A DNA stretch of 64,000 bases from Alkalicoccus chagannorensis DSM 18086 (lineage in GTDB: Bacteria; Bacillota; Bacilli; Bacillales; Salisediminibacteriaceae): positions 186,001 through 250,000 of the forward strand of contig NZ_AUCK01000001.1 in NCBI RefSeq assembly GCF_000429725.1, read 5' to 3'. Both the position numbers and the translations under genes were made by a program. Below the pieces are notes generated by a model that was given only the letters and a program-made list of their open reading frames with translations, made no database searches and had not been told where the DNA came from. Shown here piece after piece: positions 44,630-53,634 of the stretch; positions within the stretch are counted from its first letter, which is position 1, and each line of letters begins with the position of its first letter.

Positions 44630-46506
44630 TCACTGCCGCAGGACAGATGCATCCTTTTTCACTGCTGCCCGGAGAAACGTGGGAAGACGCAGCCGTGGAC
44701 GTAGAGGAGCTGGTCTACAGCAGAGGTGAATATCTGCTGTATGAAGAAGAGAACGGGGACAGCGTCTTTTTCATTCTTGAAGGAATGGCGAAAAATGTCC
44801 TGCATCGAGAAGATGGACGCTACATTTCCGTCCGGTTTTATTATCCCGGTGATCTTGCCGGGCATTTGATGCTGCTGTCAGAAGGCGGGATGAATTTTTC
44901 CGTGCAGGCACTCGAGTCGTGCCGGGTGCTGAAAATACCAAAGCAGCTGCTGAAAACGTGGATGCAGGAACATGAATCCTTCCGTACAGCGGTGCTGCAG
45001 GATATTGGAGATCGAATGAAGTCGTTATACGACGATCTCCGGGTCGATCAGCAGACCGGCGGGGAAGATTTCATTTCGCTTTTCCGGACGAAGGTGCATA
45101 CGATCATGGAACCGGCTGTATTTCTTTCCGGACGTGCGTCGGTGAAGGATGCTGCTGCGCTGCTGCTGGATGGAAGGCCCGGTGTCATCGTGGAGACCGC
45201 AGATAGGACGATGCCCGGCGTCGTCACACAGACCCAGCTGCTCCGCGCCTTTTTAGCGGGCGGTGCAGGAGACCCGCTGGAACAATGGCTTCAGTATCCG
45301 GAAGCGGTCCAGGAAGATACTTTCGTCTACCACGTGCTGCCGCTGTTCCGCTGGCAGCACATCGATGTCGTTCCCGTCATGCGCGGGAGTATGGTGATCG
45401 GGATGCTGCGGGCGGAATCGTTCCTGTCTCTGCGTGACTCCGAGTACCTGCAGCTCTCCTGGAACTGGCGGCGGGCCGGTTCCATGCGTGAGCTGGCTCG
45501 TTATTCCCCTGTTTACGAATCGTCTTTTCATCAGTTTGTGAGCGAACTGCAGCAGGATGATATACGCGCCTCAGAGATCTGCGCCTTTATTTCCGGCTGC
45601 AACGACCAGGTGCACCGCCGCATGATTGAACTGGCTCTTCAGGCGATGCGCCGGGAAGGATACGGTGCTCCGCCTGTCGCCTTTTGTTTCATTGTAATGG
45701 GAAGCCAGGGCCGCCGGGAGCAGGCCTTCAGTACAGATCAGGATAATGGCCTGATTCTGGAGCCTTACCGGCACCTGCCGAACCATCGGGAAGTGGAACA
45801 GTTTTTCCACCGGTTTGCTGCGAAAGTCAACGAAGGCCTGCGAAAGGCCGGCTTTCCGGAATGCAGCGGCGGCATCATGGCGAGAGAGAGGAAATGGTGC
45901 CGCGAGCTGAACGAATGGCAGCAGACCGTACGTGGCTGGATCCAGAGCGCCGATGCACAGGATGTGAGGGATTTTACGATTTTCATTGATTACAGGCCTG
46001 TATACGGCGATTTCACGCTTGCGGAACGTCTCCGCAGCAGTATTACCCAAGGATTGAAAGAGGCACGGCTCCTGCATGCGATGCTCATGAAAGATACGAT
46101 CCGTTTCCGGGTTCCGATGCGGCAGTGGAGTACCTCCCGGAAGCAGAAAAGAAAGCTCGACGTCAAAAAGCAGGCGCTCATGCAGATTATCAACGGTATC
46201 CGGATTTTTGCTATCCAGTACGGGATTCAGGCACCGGAGACAGAGAAGCGTCTGACGGAGCTGGAAGAGAAAGGGGTCTTCCACCCCGGAGACGCTGCAG
46301 GCATACGTCGATCGATCGATACGTTTATGCGGATGCGGCTCGATCTTCATCTCGGGCAGCTGGAGGAAGGGGTTCCTCTGCACAATGAGATTGTGCCTGC
46401 CGACATGAACAAAGGAGAGAGACGTGAACTGAAAGAGGCGCTGCGGACAGCAAAACGGATGCAGCAGATGAGCGAATTGAGCTTTCGCCGGGCCGGAGGG
46501 CTCTGA
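44626..46506 (+). CDS. cNMP-binding / CBS / DUF294 nucleotidyltransferase-like signalling protein
   Basis: 626 residues in the order: cyclic-nucleotide-binding-like domain (about 10-125; GEYLLYEEENGDSVFFILEG), a CBS pair (about 155-270), and a DUF294 nucleotidyltransferase domain (about 330-450; MGSQGRREQAFSTDQDNGLI with the G[SG]...DxD-type motif) with its DUF294_C partner. The nucleotidyltransferase function is unproven for this family. It is coupled by ATGA overlap to mrfB upstream and TGATG to the exonuclease downstream, linking it to nucleic-acid processing. Confidence 0.88.
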   Translation: MITAAGQMHPFSLLPGETWEDAAVDVEELVYSRGEYLLYEEENGDSVFFILEGMAKNVLHREDGRYISVRFYYPGDLAGHLMLLSEGGMNFSVQALESCRVLKIPKQLLKTWMQEHESFRTAVLQDIGDRMKSLYDDLRVDQQTGGEDFISLFRTKVHTIMEPAVFLSGRASVKDAAALLLDGRPGVIVETADRTMPGVVTQTQLLRAFLAGGAGDPLEQWLQYPEAVQEDTFVYHVLPLFRWQHIDVVPVMRGSMVIGMLRAESFLSLRDSEYLQLSWNWRRAGSMRELARYSPVYESSFHQFVSELQQDDIRASEICAFISGCNDQVHRRMIELALQAMRREGYGAPPVAFCFIVMGSQGRREQAFSTDQDNGLILEPYRHLPNHREVEQFFHRFAAKVNEGLRKAGFPECSGGIMARERKWCRELNEWQQTVRGWIQSADAQDVRDFTIFIDYRPVYGDFTLAERLRSSITQGLKEARLLHAMLMKDTIRFRVPMRQWSTSRKQKRKLDVKKQALMQIINGIRIFAIQYGIQAPETEKRLTELEEKGVFHPGDAAGIRRSIDTFMRMRLDLHLGQLEEGVPLHNEIVPADMNKGERRELKEALRTAKRMQQMSELSFRRAGGL

Positions 46507-47183
46507 TGTCGATATACATGCGTCTGATTCAGTATGTCCTGGTGGACCTCCGTCGTTTTGCCCGCTATAAACGAATGATGAAGGATCCTGTGTTGGAAGA
46601 GGCGCTGCTGCCCCTGCTGCAGGAAACGTCGTCGGATGATGGGGTTGTCGTCTACGATCTGGAGACGACGGGTTTCTATCCCCAGGCAGGAGATGAAATG
46701 ATATCCATCGGTGCTGTCCGGAGTGACGGCTCCCGTTTTTATTCGCTCGTCCGCCCGTCCTGCCCGGTGCCGCCGGTCGTGGAAGAATTGACCGGCATCA
46801 CAGAGGAGCACCTGCAGGAGGCGCCGTCGTTTCCGGCAGTAATGTATGATTTTGCTGTTTTCTGCAGGGGATGTCTGCCTGCTGCGTATCCAGCCTCCTT
46901 CGATCATGCTTTTCTGCAGCATCTCTTGAAAAGATGGGATCTGCCGCTCTGGCACAAGCCGTGTCTCGACATCCAGGGAATATATCAGCATGATTTTCCG
47001 GATGCAGACGCCCGGCTCCAGAAAGCCTCTTCTGCTGCCGGCTTTACCCAGCAGCGTCCTCATCATGCGCTGGAGGATGCCGAGGCTGCGTTCGCTGTTT
47101 TTCGATACGTTGGGGAGAATAGGGATGATCAGGATTCCTTTCTCTTTTCGGCTCCTGCCGGATTGCAAAAGCGGCAGGAGTAA
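46506..47183 (+). CDS. DnaQ-type DEDDh 3'-5' exonuclease
   Basis: 225 residues. ExoI motif VVYDLETTGFYP with Asp and Glu, ExoII FDHAF region and ExoIII HHALEDAEAAF, placing it in the DEDDh family beside the epsilon subunit. An N-terminal extension (about 45 residues) is basic and helical. Pairing of a DUF294 protein with a DnaQ-like exonuclease is common. ATG 46506 overlaps the preceding stop. Confidence 0.88.
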   Translation: MSIYMRLIQYVLVDLRRFARYKRMMKDPVLEEALLPLLQETSSDDGVVVYDLETTGFYPQAGDEMISIGAVRSDGSRFYSLVRPSCPVPPVVEELTGITEEHLQEAPSFPAVMYDFAVFCRGCLPAAYPASFDHAFLQHLLKRWDLPLWHKPCLDIQGIYQHDFPDADARLQKASSAAGFTQQRPHHALEDAEAAFAVFRYVGENRDDQDSFLFSAPAGLQKRQE

Positions 47184-47226
47184 GCTATGATTTGAAGTGG
47201 AAAACTCGTGATAAGGGGAGAGAAAG

Positions 47227-47292
47227 ATGCCAAAGCTTTTTGTAGCGCTGTTTTTTACCGTGATTTTCAGTACGGTTCTGCTGATGCAGTAA
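47227..47292 (+). CDS. 21-residue hydrophobic micropeptide
   Basis: GGGGAG lies seven bases before ATG 47227. The frame encodes a single membrane-spanning peptide (KLFVALFFTVIFSTVLL core) and stops at TAA 47290-47292. A GGACCGCC/GGCGGTCC terminator (47329-47356) follows at once. Gene-like signals on both sides, but far below the usual size limit. Function unknown. Confidence 0.5.
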   Translation: MPKLFVALFFTVIFSTVLLMQ

Positions 47293-47328
47293 ATACGGAA
47301 ATACCCCGGTACTGCAGCGCTGGGACAG

Positions 47329-47362
47329 GGACCGCCTCCGCATGCCGGGGCGGTCCTTCTAC
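47329..47362 (+). terminator. Terminator before ypsA
   Basis: GGACCGCC-N12-GGCGGTCC followed by TTCT. Confidence 0.65.
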
Positions 47363-47425
47363 ACAAGAAGGGTTCTTGTGGAAGTCGATGAATAGATGAT
47401 GAGTTGATATAGAGAAGGAGGAGCT

Positions 47426-47974
47426 ATGTACCGATCCCTGCTGGTTTCCGGTTATAAACCTCATGAACTCGGTGTTTTTCAGGAAAAACATGATCAGCTT
47501 CCTTTTGTAAAAGAAGCACTTAAAGAGAAGATTTTGGCCCAGATTGAAGCGTACGCGGTAGAATGGATCGTTATCAGCGGCCAGGCAGGGGTTGAGCTCT
47601 GGGCTGGTGAGCAGACCGTCCAGCTCAGGCAAGAAGGATGGCCGGTCCAGCTTGCGGTTCTCGCTCCGTTCTTTGAACAGGAGGAACGTTTCCCGGAAGC
47701 GGTGAAGGCGTTATATGAACATGTCACCTCGGAGGCGGACTATATGGATTATATTACGAGACGTCCATATGATTCGCCGCAGCAGCTCCGGCAGAAGAAT
47801 GAGTTTCTCGTGACAAAAACGGATGCGATGCTGCTCTTGTATGACGAAGAGCAGGAAGGAACGCCGCGTTTTTATCAGCAGGCTGCAGAGCGGCGGAGCG
47901 ATTATCCTATTATTTATATGACCCCGGAAGACATCGAGGATTCCATCCGGAGCAGGATGGATGACTGGAATTGA
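47426..47974 (+). CDS. ypsA: UPF0398 protein YpsA
   Basis: 182 residues. SGYKPHELGVF at the start, VISGQAGVELWA and a long acidic helix EERFPEAVKALYEHV match UPF0398/YpsA, a Rossmann-like (SLOG) fold protein linked to cell division in Bacillus and Staphylococcus. AAGGAGG lies before ATG 47426. Its neighbour gpsB downstream is the conserved order. Confidence 0.92.
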   Translation: MYRSLLVSGYKPHELGVFQEKHDQLPFVKEALKEKILAQIEAYAVEWIVISGQAGVELWAGEQTVQLRQEGWPVQLAVLAPFFEQEERFPEAVKALYEHVTSEADYMDYITRRPYDSPQQLRQKNEFLVTKTDAMLLLYDEEQEGTPRFYQQAAERRSDYPIIYMTPEDIEDSIRSRMDDWN

Positions 47975-48023
47975 CATTCTGCTGAGACAATGAAAAAATA
48001 GAATAAACGCGAGGTGAGAGCAT

Positions 48024-48329
48024 ATGGAACAGCGCATCCCGAAGCTGTCGAAAACGGATATTTATGAAAAAGAATTCAAAACAAGCATGAGAGGGTACAA
48101 CCAGGAAGAAGTCGATCAGTTTCTCGATGACATCATTAAAGATTATGAAGCTTACGAAGCCCGCATCAAGGAGCTGGAAGAAAAGCTTTCCCAGAAGCAG
48201 AGCACACCTGCGGAGGAACCGCCCCGCGCGCCCAAACCGCAGCAGACCGGCAGTACAAATTATGACATTCTGCGGCGCCTCTCCAACCTGGAAAAACATG
48301 TTTTTGGAAGCAGGCTTCATGATTCATGA
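48024..48329 (+). CDS. gpsB: Cell-cycle protein GpsB
   Basis: 101 residues, a DivIVA paralogue. The N-terminal membrane/partner-binding coiled-coil domain has [34 protein letters not shown], and the C-terminal trimerising helix has [18 protein letters not shown]. It shuttles PBPs between side wall and septum. Its stop overlaps the start of the next gene by four bases. Confidence 0.95.
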   Translation: MEQRIPKLSKTDIYEKEFKTSMRGYNQEEVDQFLDDIIKDYEAYEARIKELEEKLSQKQSTPAEEPPRAPKPQQTGSTNYDILRRLSNLEKHVFGSRLHDS

Positions 48330-48733
48330 TAGCAGAAGTGTATATTGACGGGGCCACAACAGGAAATCCGGGAAGTGCCGGATGCGGAGTCTACGTCAAA
48401 CAGGGTGGATCGCACTGGCAGCACAGCCTTCCCCTTCCGCCGATGACGAGTCATGAGGCGGAATTCTGGGCCTGTATTAAAGCCCTCGGCATCTGCCGGG
48501 ATCTCGGCTTTCCTATTGTCTCCCTCCGATCAGATTCCAAGGCACTCGTCGATGCGGTAGAAAAAAACTATACGTCCAATGACCGTGTTCGTCCGCTTCT
48601 GTCGCGGATCCTGGCGGAAATGGAAGAGGGATTCGATCACGTCTTCCTGAAATGGATTCCCTCGAAGCAGAATGGTGAGGCCGACAGTCTCGCAAAGAGA
48701 GCGGTACGGACGTCCGTTGCAGAAGGAGATTGA
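48326..48733 (+). CDS. RNase HI-like protein
   Basis: 135 residues. [19 protein letters not shown] (first Asp), [11 protein letters not shown] (Glu), [12 protein letters not shown] (Asp) and [11 protein letters not shown] (final Asp) give a complete DEDD active site. Matches the short RNase HI family of Firmicutes (YpeP-like). It overlaps gpsB (ATGA) and directly precedes the RNase P RNA gene. Confidence 0.88.
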   Translation: MIAEVYIDGATTGNPGSAGCGVYVKQGGSHWQHSLPLPPMTSHEAEFWACIKALGICRDLGFPIVSLRSDSKALVDAVEKNYTSNDRVRPLLSRILAEMEEGFDHVFLKWIPSKQNGEADSLAKRAVRTSVAEGD

Positions 48734-48784
48734 TTTCCAGACATCTTCTGTGATAGGATGAACTATGTTGTTTACAACTCCATT

Positions 48785-49183
48785 TGTGCTCGGGTAATCG
48801 CTGTGTGCCTGTTTCAGGCACATAGAGGAAAGTCCATGCTCGCACAGCCTGCAACGGCTGTAGTGTCCGCGCCCGGCGAAACGATAAGCCGGGGCAGCCC
48901 TGTATTAGGGCTGACGGCAGAGGTAATGCCTGTGTTCACGTTGATGAATATGGCAGACGCCTCTTGAAAGTGCCACAGTGACGTAGCTCATCCGGAAACG
49001 GATGAGGTGGAACGAGGTAAACCCCGCGAGCGAGAAACCCAAAATTTGGTAGGGGCACTTCTGCTGAGGAATCCAACGAAGCAGAAGGCGGCATGAAGCC
49101 GCAGACAGATGATTACCACTTTAGTACGAGGGTGACTCCCGTCTGCAGTACAAAGTACAGAACATGGCTTACAGAGCACAGAT
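48785..49183 (+). ncRNA. rnpB: RNase P RNA (type B)
   Basis: The catalytic RNA of RNase P, which matures tRNA 5' ends. Seen: CGGGTAATCGCTG, GAGGAAAGTCCATGCTCGC (P4 5' strand region), GAAAGTGCCACAGTGACG, GGTAAACCCC, GCGAGAAACCCAAA and ACATGGCTTACAGA at the end, all conserved with B. subtilis rnpB. P1 is TGTGCTC (48785-48791) with GAGCACA (49174-49180). A possible promoter is TTGATT/TAGGAT (48730-48759), which would start transcription near 48766, so the 5' end is uncertain by about 20 bases. The gpsB-rnpB-ypsC order is kept. Confidence 0.97.
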
Positions 49184-49203
49184 GGCGTCCTGCGTAATGA
49201 CTG

Positions 49204-49232
49204 CCTCACGATGGATGTCGTGAGGTTTTTTT
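49204..49232 (+). terminator. rnpB terminator
   Basis: CCTCACGA-tggatg-TCGTGAGG followed by T7. Confidence 0.92.
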
Positions 49233-49264
49233 CTTATCAGGAATTAATGGCAGAGGGTGATGAA

Positions 49265-50407
49265 ATGGCAGCATATACAGTATTTGCGACTGCGACAATG
49301 GGGCTTGAATCCGTTGTGGCAAAAGAGATTAAAGCACTAGGGTTTGAAAACATAGAAGTGGAGAATGGGAGAGTCCGGTTTCAGGCAGATGAATTCGGTA
49401 TAGCCAGAGCCAACCTCTGGCTGCGTACCGCGGCCAGGGTAAAGATCCTCGTAGGTGAGTTTGATGCCTTTACCTTCGACGAACTTTTTGAGAACACAAA
49501 GGCTCTTCCATGGGGGGACTGGCTTCCAAAAGACGCTGCCTTTCCCGTCCTCGGGCGTTCCGTGAAATCCAAGCTTTTCAGTATATCCGACTGTCAGGCG
49601 ATCGTCAAAAAAGCCGTAGTGGAAAAAATGAAGCAGCAGTATCCGGTCAGCTGGTTTGAAGAAACCGGCGCAGAATACCGGCTGGAGATTGCCCTTCATA
49701 AAGATCATGCGGAAATCACGCTCGACACTTCCGGGGAGGCACTTCATAAACGAGGATACCGGACGATGCAGAACATTGCTCCGCTCAAAGAGACGCTGGC
49801 GGCTGCGATGCTCTCTCTCGCCAACTGGAAGCCGGACATGCCGCTTCACGATCCTTTCTGCGGGTCTGGTACCATTCCTATCGAAGCGGCGATGATAGCA
49901 CAGAACATAGCGCCGGGAGTCAACCGATCGTTCGCTTTTGAAGGATGGGAATGGTTTACCAATCAAGCGCATAAACAAGCGCTGGTCGAAGCAGAAGATC
50001 TTGCCGATTATGATGCTGCGTTTGACATCACTGCATCGGATATCGATCATAAAATGGTGGAGCTGACGAGACATAACGCGATGGAGGCTGGATTTCCCGA
50101 CCAGATTTATATCAAGCAGATGCACGCGCTCGACTTCTCCTCCTCGTCTCCGCGCGGAGTGCTGATCGGCAATCCACCTTATGGGGAGAGGATGAACGAG
50201 AAAGAAGAAGTGGAAGAACTTTATCGCAGTCTCGGGGAGAAAATGAAGCACTATCCGCACTGGAGCACGTATATTCTGACCTCCCACGAGAAATTTGAGC
50301 TGTTGTATGGAAAAAGTGCAACAAAGCGCCGGAAGCTGTACAATGGCAATATGAAAACGCAATTTTATCAATTCTGGGGTGAGCGGATGCCGCGTCAGAA
50401 TGGATAG
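49265..50407 (+). CDS. ypsC: RlmL-type 23S rRNA methyltransferase YpsC
   Basis: 380 residues: an N-terminal ferredoxin-like/THUMP part (about 1-165; RANLWLRTAARVKILVGEF) and a Rossmann methyltransferase (about 170-380) with DPFCGSGTIPIEAAMIA and GNPPYGERM (the NPPY-type N2-methylguanine motif). It predicts an m2G methyltransferase for 23S rRNA. ATG 49265 follows GAGGGTGATG; the earlier frame start at 49211 lies in the rnpB terminator and is rejected. Confidence 0.92.
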   Translation: MAAYTVFATATMGLESVVAKEIKALGFENIEVENGRVRFQADEFGIARANLWLRTAARVKILVGEFDAFTFDELFENTKALPWGDWLPKDAAFPVLGRSVKSKLFSISDCQAIVKKAVVEKMKQQYPVSWFEETGAEYRLEIALHKDHAEITLDTSGEALHKRGYRTMQNIAPLKETLAAAMLSLANWKPDMPLHDPFCGSGTIPIEAAMIAQNIAPGVNRSFAFEGWEWFTNQAHKQALVEAEDLADYDAAFDITASDIDHKMVELTRHNAMEAGFPDQIYIKQMHALDFSSSSPRGVLIGNPPYGERMNEKEEVEELYRSLGEKMKHYPHWSTYILTSHEKFELLYGKSATKRRKLYNGNMKTQFYQFWGERMPRQNG

Positions 50408-50427
50408 TAAATAGAAAGGGGCACATA

Positions 50428-51432
50428 ATGCTGACAGACCAGCTCGGACGACCATTCCGTGACCTGCGGATCTCCGTCACCGACCAGTGTAATCTGCGCT
50501 GCCGCTACTGCATGCCGAAAGAAATATTCGATGACAATTTTCCCTTTCTGGAAAAACAGGAACTGCTTAGCTTTGACGAAATTGAAACTGTAGCGAGAGC
50601 GTCAGCCGCTGTCGGCAGTGTAAGAAAGCTGCGTATCACCGGCGGCGAACCGCTGCTCAGGAAAAACCTGCCGGAGCTGATCAGCCGTTTGACAGCGATC
50701 GACGGGATTGAAGATACTGCGATGACAACAAACGGTATTCTGCTGCCTAAGCACGCCCAGGCCCTGAAAGAAGCAGGTCTGAACCGGGTAGCCGTCAGTC
50801 TGGACTCGCTGGACGACGAGCGCTTTCAGGAAATCACCGGCAGAACGATGCGCGTCAAGCATGTACTCGACGGGATCGAAGCAGCAAAACAGGCTGGACT
50901 CGGTGTGAAAGTGAACATGGTGGTCAAACGCGGCATGAACGAAGAAGACATCGTTCCTATGGCAGAACACTTCCATGGAACAGGCGTGACGCTACGCTAT
51001 ATTGAATATATGGATGTCGGCAACGCAAACGGCTGGAAGCTGGATCACGTCGTAACCAAAAAAGAACTGATCCGTCTTATAGAAGAAAAGCTTCCCGTTG
51101 ATCCCCTGCCTCCGGCTCACGCAGGTGAAACAGCTGAGCGGTTTGCCTACCGGGACGAAGGCGGCGAAGTCGGCGTCATTTCCTCAGTAACAGACGCTTT
51201 CTGCCGTTCCTGTAACAGAGCCCGGCTGACTGCTGATGGGCAGCTGCTGACCTGTCTGTTTGCTTCGAAAGGCACTGACCTTCGTTCCGTACTGCGGGGA
51301 GAAGCAGGTGACCAGGGACTGAAGAAGAAACTTGAAGAACTCTGGGGAGCAAGAAATGACCGCTATTCTGAGGAACGTCTCTCGGCAACGAAGCCGCGCA
51401 GAAAGCTGGAAATGCACCGTGTAGGCGGCTAG
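50428..51432 (+). CDS. moaA: GTP 3',8-cyclase MoaA
   Basis: 334 residues, a radical SAM enzyme for the first step of molybdenum cofactor synthesis. The N-terminal cluster motif CNLRCRYCMP, TGGEPLL, a C-terminal cluster region FCRSCNRARLTADGQLLTCLF and a terminal Gly-Gly needed for activity (VGG end). GGGG lies ahead of ATG 50428. It stands alone here; no other mo- gene is in the window. Molybdopterin plus Sec would fit a Sec formate dehydrogenase elsewhere in the genome (inference). Confidence 0.96.
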   Translation: MLTDQLGRPFRDLRISVTDQCNLRCRYCMPKEIFDDNFPFLEKQELLSFDEIETVARASAAVGSVRKLRITGGEPLLRKNLPELISRLTAIDGIEDTAMTTNGILLPKHAQALKEAGLNRVAVSLDSLDDERFQEITGRTMRVKHVLDGIEAAKQAGLGVKVNMVVKRGMNEEDIVPMAEHFHGTGVTLRYIEYMDVGNANGWKLDHVVTKKELIRLIEEKLPVDPLPPAHAGETAERFAYRDEGGEVGVISSVTDAFCRSCNRARLTADGQLLTCLFASKGTDLRSVLRGEAGDQGLKKKLEELWGARNDRYSEERLSATKPRRKLEMHRVGG

Positions 51433-51501
51433 ATCTCTGCTGCCTGAACCTGGGCTGTATCGAAGGACAGCGGGCCGGGAACCGCCAATCCGGAAATGGC
51501 A

Positions 51502-51539
51502 AAAACGCCGTCGGTATTTACTGTCGACGGCGTTTTCTT
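51502..51539 (+). terminator. Terminator downstream of moaA
   Basis: AAAACGCCGTCG pairs with CGACGGCGTTTT, then CTT. Confidence 0.8.
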
Positions 51540-51540
51540 G

Positions 51541-51688
51541 ATGGATAGGAATGTATAAGTTTTCATACAGTGTGACGGCGGCTCCATGCGCTGCTCGGGA
51601 AGAAACAAAGAACGTGTTTTCTTCCCTCAAAAAGCTTGCAGCGCTTCCGCACGCCATTCCGACCAAAAGGCGCTTTGAGCTTTTGTTC
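51541..51688 (+). repeat. Dispersed intergenic repeat, copy B
   Basis: Near-identical (roughly 93% by eye) to the reverse complement of 14526-14670. It lies between moaA and yneR. Confidence 0.85.
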
Positions 51689-51718
51689 CCTTCTTCCTGT
51701 ATGCGGTCTACGAAAAGA

Positions 51719-52033
51719 TCACGAAAGATCCCGGTCCGGATACGAAGGATCGCTGATGGCATCGTGCCGGAAGACGATATCGCCGATGTCTTCGTCAAAG
51801 TCGACCGTCATGCCGTCAAAATACCACGCATCCGCCTCGGTGATATATAAATCGAGTCCGGGTGCTTTTTTTACATAGTAGGCTGTATCTGGCACGCCTG
51901 GCAGCAGACCGGCAGAAAAACCACCGGATCCGATGCCGCCGACCCGGACATACAGCCATAAACCGGTTCGTGCCGCCTGCGGTATCTCCGCTGCATAAAA
52001 CGAGGCAGCTTTTTCTGTCATGTTGAATTCCAT
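51719..52033 (-). CDS. yneR: HesB-like (IscA-fold) protein YneR
   Basis: 104 residues. The HesB/YneR-type opening (MTEKAASFYAAEI), WLYVRVGGIGSGGFSAGL and ITEADAWYFDGM match the YneR branch, which has the IscA fold but lacks the cluster Cys residues; none is present here. The function is unknown. An AGGAGG lies upstream of ATG 52033. The TGA stop is followed by the dispersed repeat. Confidence 0.8.
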   Translation of the reverse strand: MEFNMTEKAASFYAAEIPQAARTGLWLYVRVGGIGSGGFSAGLLPGVPDTAYYVKKAPGLDLYITEADAWYFDGMTVDFDEDIGDIVFRHDAISDPSYPDRDLS

Positions 52034-52137
52034 TCAGGCACCTCCTTTTTGAAGTATATCAGATGAGCCCGGATAGTGAAATTTGACAGCGTTTTCCGTA
52101 TAATGAAGGAGAAATCTATTCAGGAAGGACTGAGAGG

Positions 52138-53634
52138 ATGGAACAAACAATAGCGGATTACTATGCACTGACAGAAAAAATGGCTCATTATGAGGAAGCA
52201 CTGATGCTGATGGGATGGGACATGCGGACGGGAGCACCGAAAAAAGGCATACCGCGGCGAAGCAGTGCTGTCGGCACCCTTGCTTCCGACGTCTTCCGGA
52301 TGTCCACTTCCGAGGAGATGAAGGGGTACATAGACAACCTTTCAGCTGCTGAAGGGCTGGATGAGAAGACAAAACGGGCAGTGGAGCAGAGCGCACGTAC
52401 GTGGAACAAATACAAAAACATTCCGGAAGACGAATACAAGGCGTTTGTGACGCTGACTTCTGAAGCCGAGTCCGCCTGGGAAGCTGCCAAAGAGGAAGCG
52501 GACTTCGACAGCTTTGCGCCGTACCTTGAAAAAATCGTAGCCTACCAGCGGAAGTATACAGCATGGAAAGGATATGACGAGAATCCTTACGATGCTCTGC
52601 TGGATGATTTTGAACCAGGCCTGACGACGACCAAAGTCGATGCTGTGTTCAAACAGCTGCGGGAGGCACTGGTGCCGCTTGTCCAAGACATACACGAGAA
52701 GGAACAGCCGGAAGATGCGTTTTTGTTCCAGCACGTGCCGGCGGCGAAACAGGAAGCGTTCAGCCGGGATGTTCTTCAGTCGATGGGGTATGACTTTGAG
52801 GCTGGACGCCTCGATACCACCGTCCATCCATTCGCTGCGGGGCTTAACCGGAGGGATGTCAGAATCACGACAAAGTACGACGAGGATGATTTCCGCACCG
52901 CCGTGTTTGGAACGATTCATGAAGGCGGGCACGCACTGTACGAACAGAATATTGATGAAGCGTACGACGGAACTCCACTCGCAGGAGGAGCCTCTATGGG
53001 TATTCACGAGTCGCAGTCTCTGTTCTGGGAAAATTTTGTCGGGAGACAGCGGGCTTTCTGGGAAGCACATCTACCGGTTCTTGCCCAGTACATTCCATCC
53101 ATGAAAGAGGTGGAAGTAGAGCGCTACTACAGGGCGGTGAACAAAGTGGAACCATCACTGATCCGTATAGAGGCGGATGAGCTGACGTACTGTCTGCATA
53201 TCATCGTTCGATACGAACTGGAAAAAGCACTTATCAACGAAGAGCTGGAAGTAAAGCAGCTGCCGGAAGCGTGGAACGACAAAATGGAAGAACTGCTCGG
53301 CGTCAGGCCGCAGCACGATGGAGAAGGAGTACTCCAGGATGTTCACTGGCCGGCAGGTATGTTCGGCTATTTCCCTTCCTACGCCCTCGGTTACATTTAT
53401 GCCGCTCAGCTCTATGAGGTCATGCGTCAGGATCAACCGCTTTTTGAAGACCAGCTGCGTGCCGGAGAGCTTCAGGAAATTAAAAAATGGCTCACCGATC
53501 GTATTCATCAGCACGGAAGCAGCCGGAAACCACTCGAGCTGCTACATGCGGTTACCGGCAGCGATCTTGATGCTGCACCGCTGATCCGCCATTTGACCGA
53601 AAAATACACGGAAGTCTATGAGCTGGATCGATGA
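52138..53634 (+). CDS. ypwA: Metallocarboxypeptidase Taq (M32)
   Basis: 498 residues, the M32 family length. Zinc motif HEGGH (HExxH) in TIHEGGHALYEQN, the third ligand Glu in GIHESQSLFWEN, and DVRITTKYDEDDF plus HWPAGMFGYFPSYALG, all family signatures. Releases C-terminal amino acids in the cytoplasm. ATG 52138 sits at the start of MEQTIADYYAL. The stop overlaps the ABC ATPase start (ATGA). Confidence 0.95.
   Translation: MEQTIADYYALTEKMAHYEEALMLMGWDMRTGAPKKGIPRRSSAVGTLASDVFRMSTSEEMKGYIDNLSAAEGLDEKTKRAVEQSARTWNKYKNIPEDEYKAFVTLTSEAESAWEAAKEEADFDSFAPYLEKIVAYQRKYTAWKGYDENPYDALLDDFEPGLTTTKVDAVFKQLREALVPLVQDIHEKEQPEDAFLFQHVPAAKQEAFSRDVLQSMGYDFEAGRLDTTVHPFAAGLNRRDVRITTKYDEDDFRTAVFGTIHEGGHALYEQNIDEAYDGTPLAGGASMGIHESQSLFWENFVGRQRAFWEAHLPVLAQYIPSMKEVEVERYYRAVNKVEPSLIRIEADELTYCLHIIVRYELEKALINEELEVKQLPEAWNDKMEELLGVRPQHDGEGVLQDVHWPAGMFGYFPSYALGYIYAAQLYEVMRQDQPLFEDQLRAGELQEIKKWLTDRIHQHGSSRKPLELLHAVTGSDLDAAPLIRHLTEKYTEVYELDR

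Noticed and set aside
51719-51721. TGA at the end of yneR as a possible Sec codon (HesB-like selenoproteins exist)
   Set aside because: Translation beyond the TGA runs straight into the dispersed repeat, and no hairpin with a GGUC loop follows at the right distance. It is an ordinary stop.
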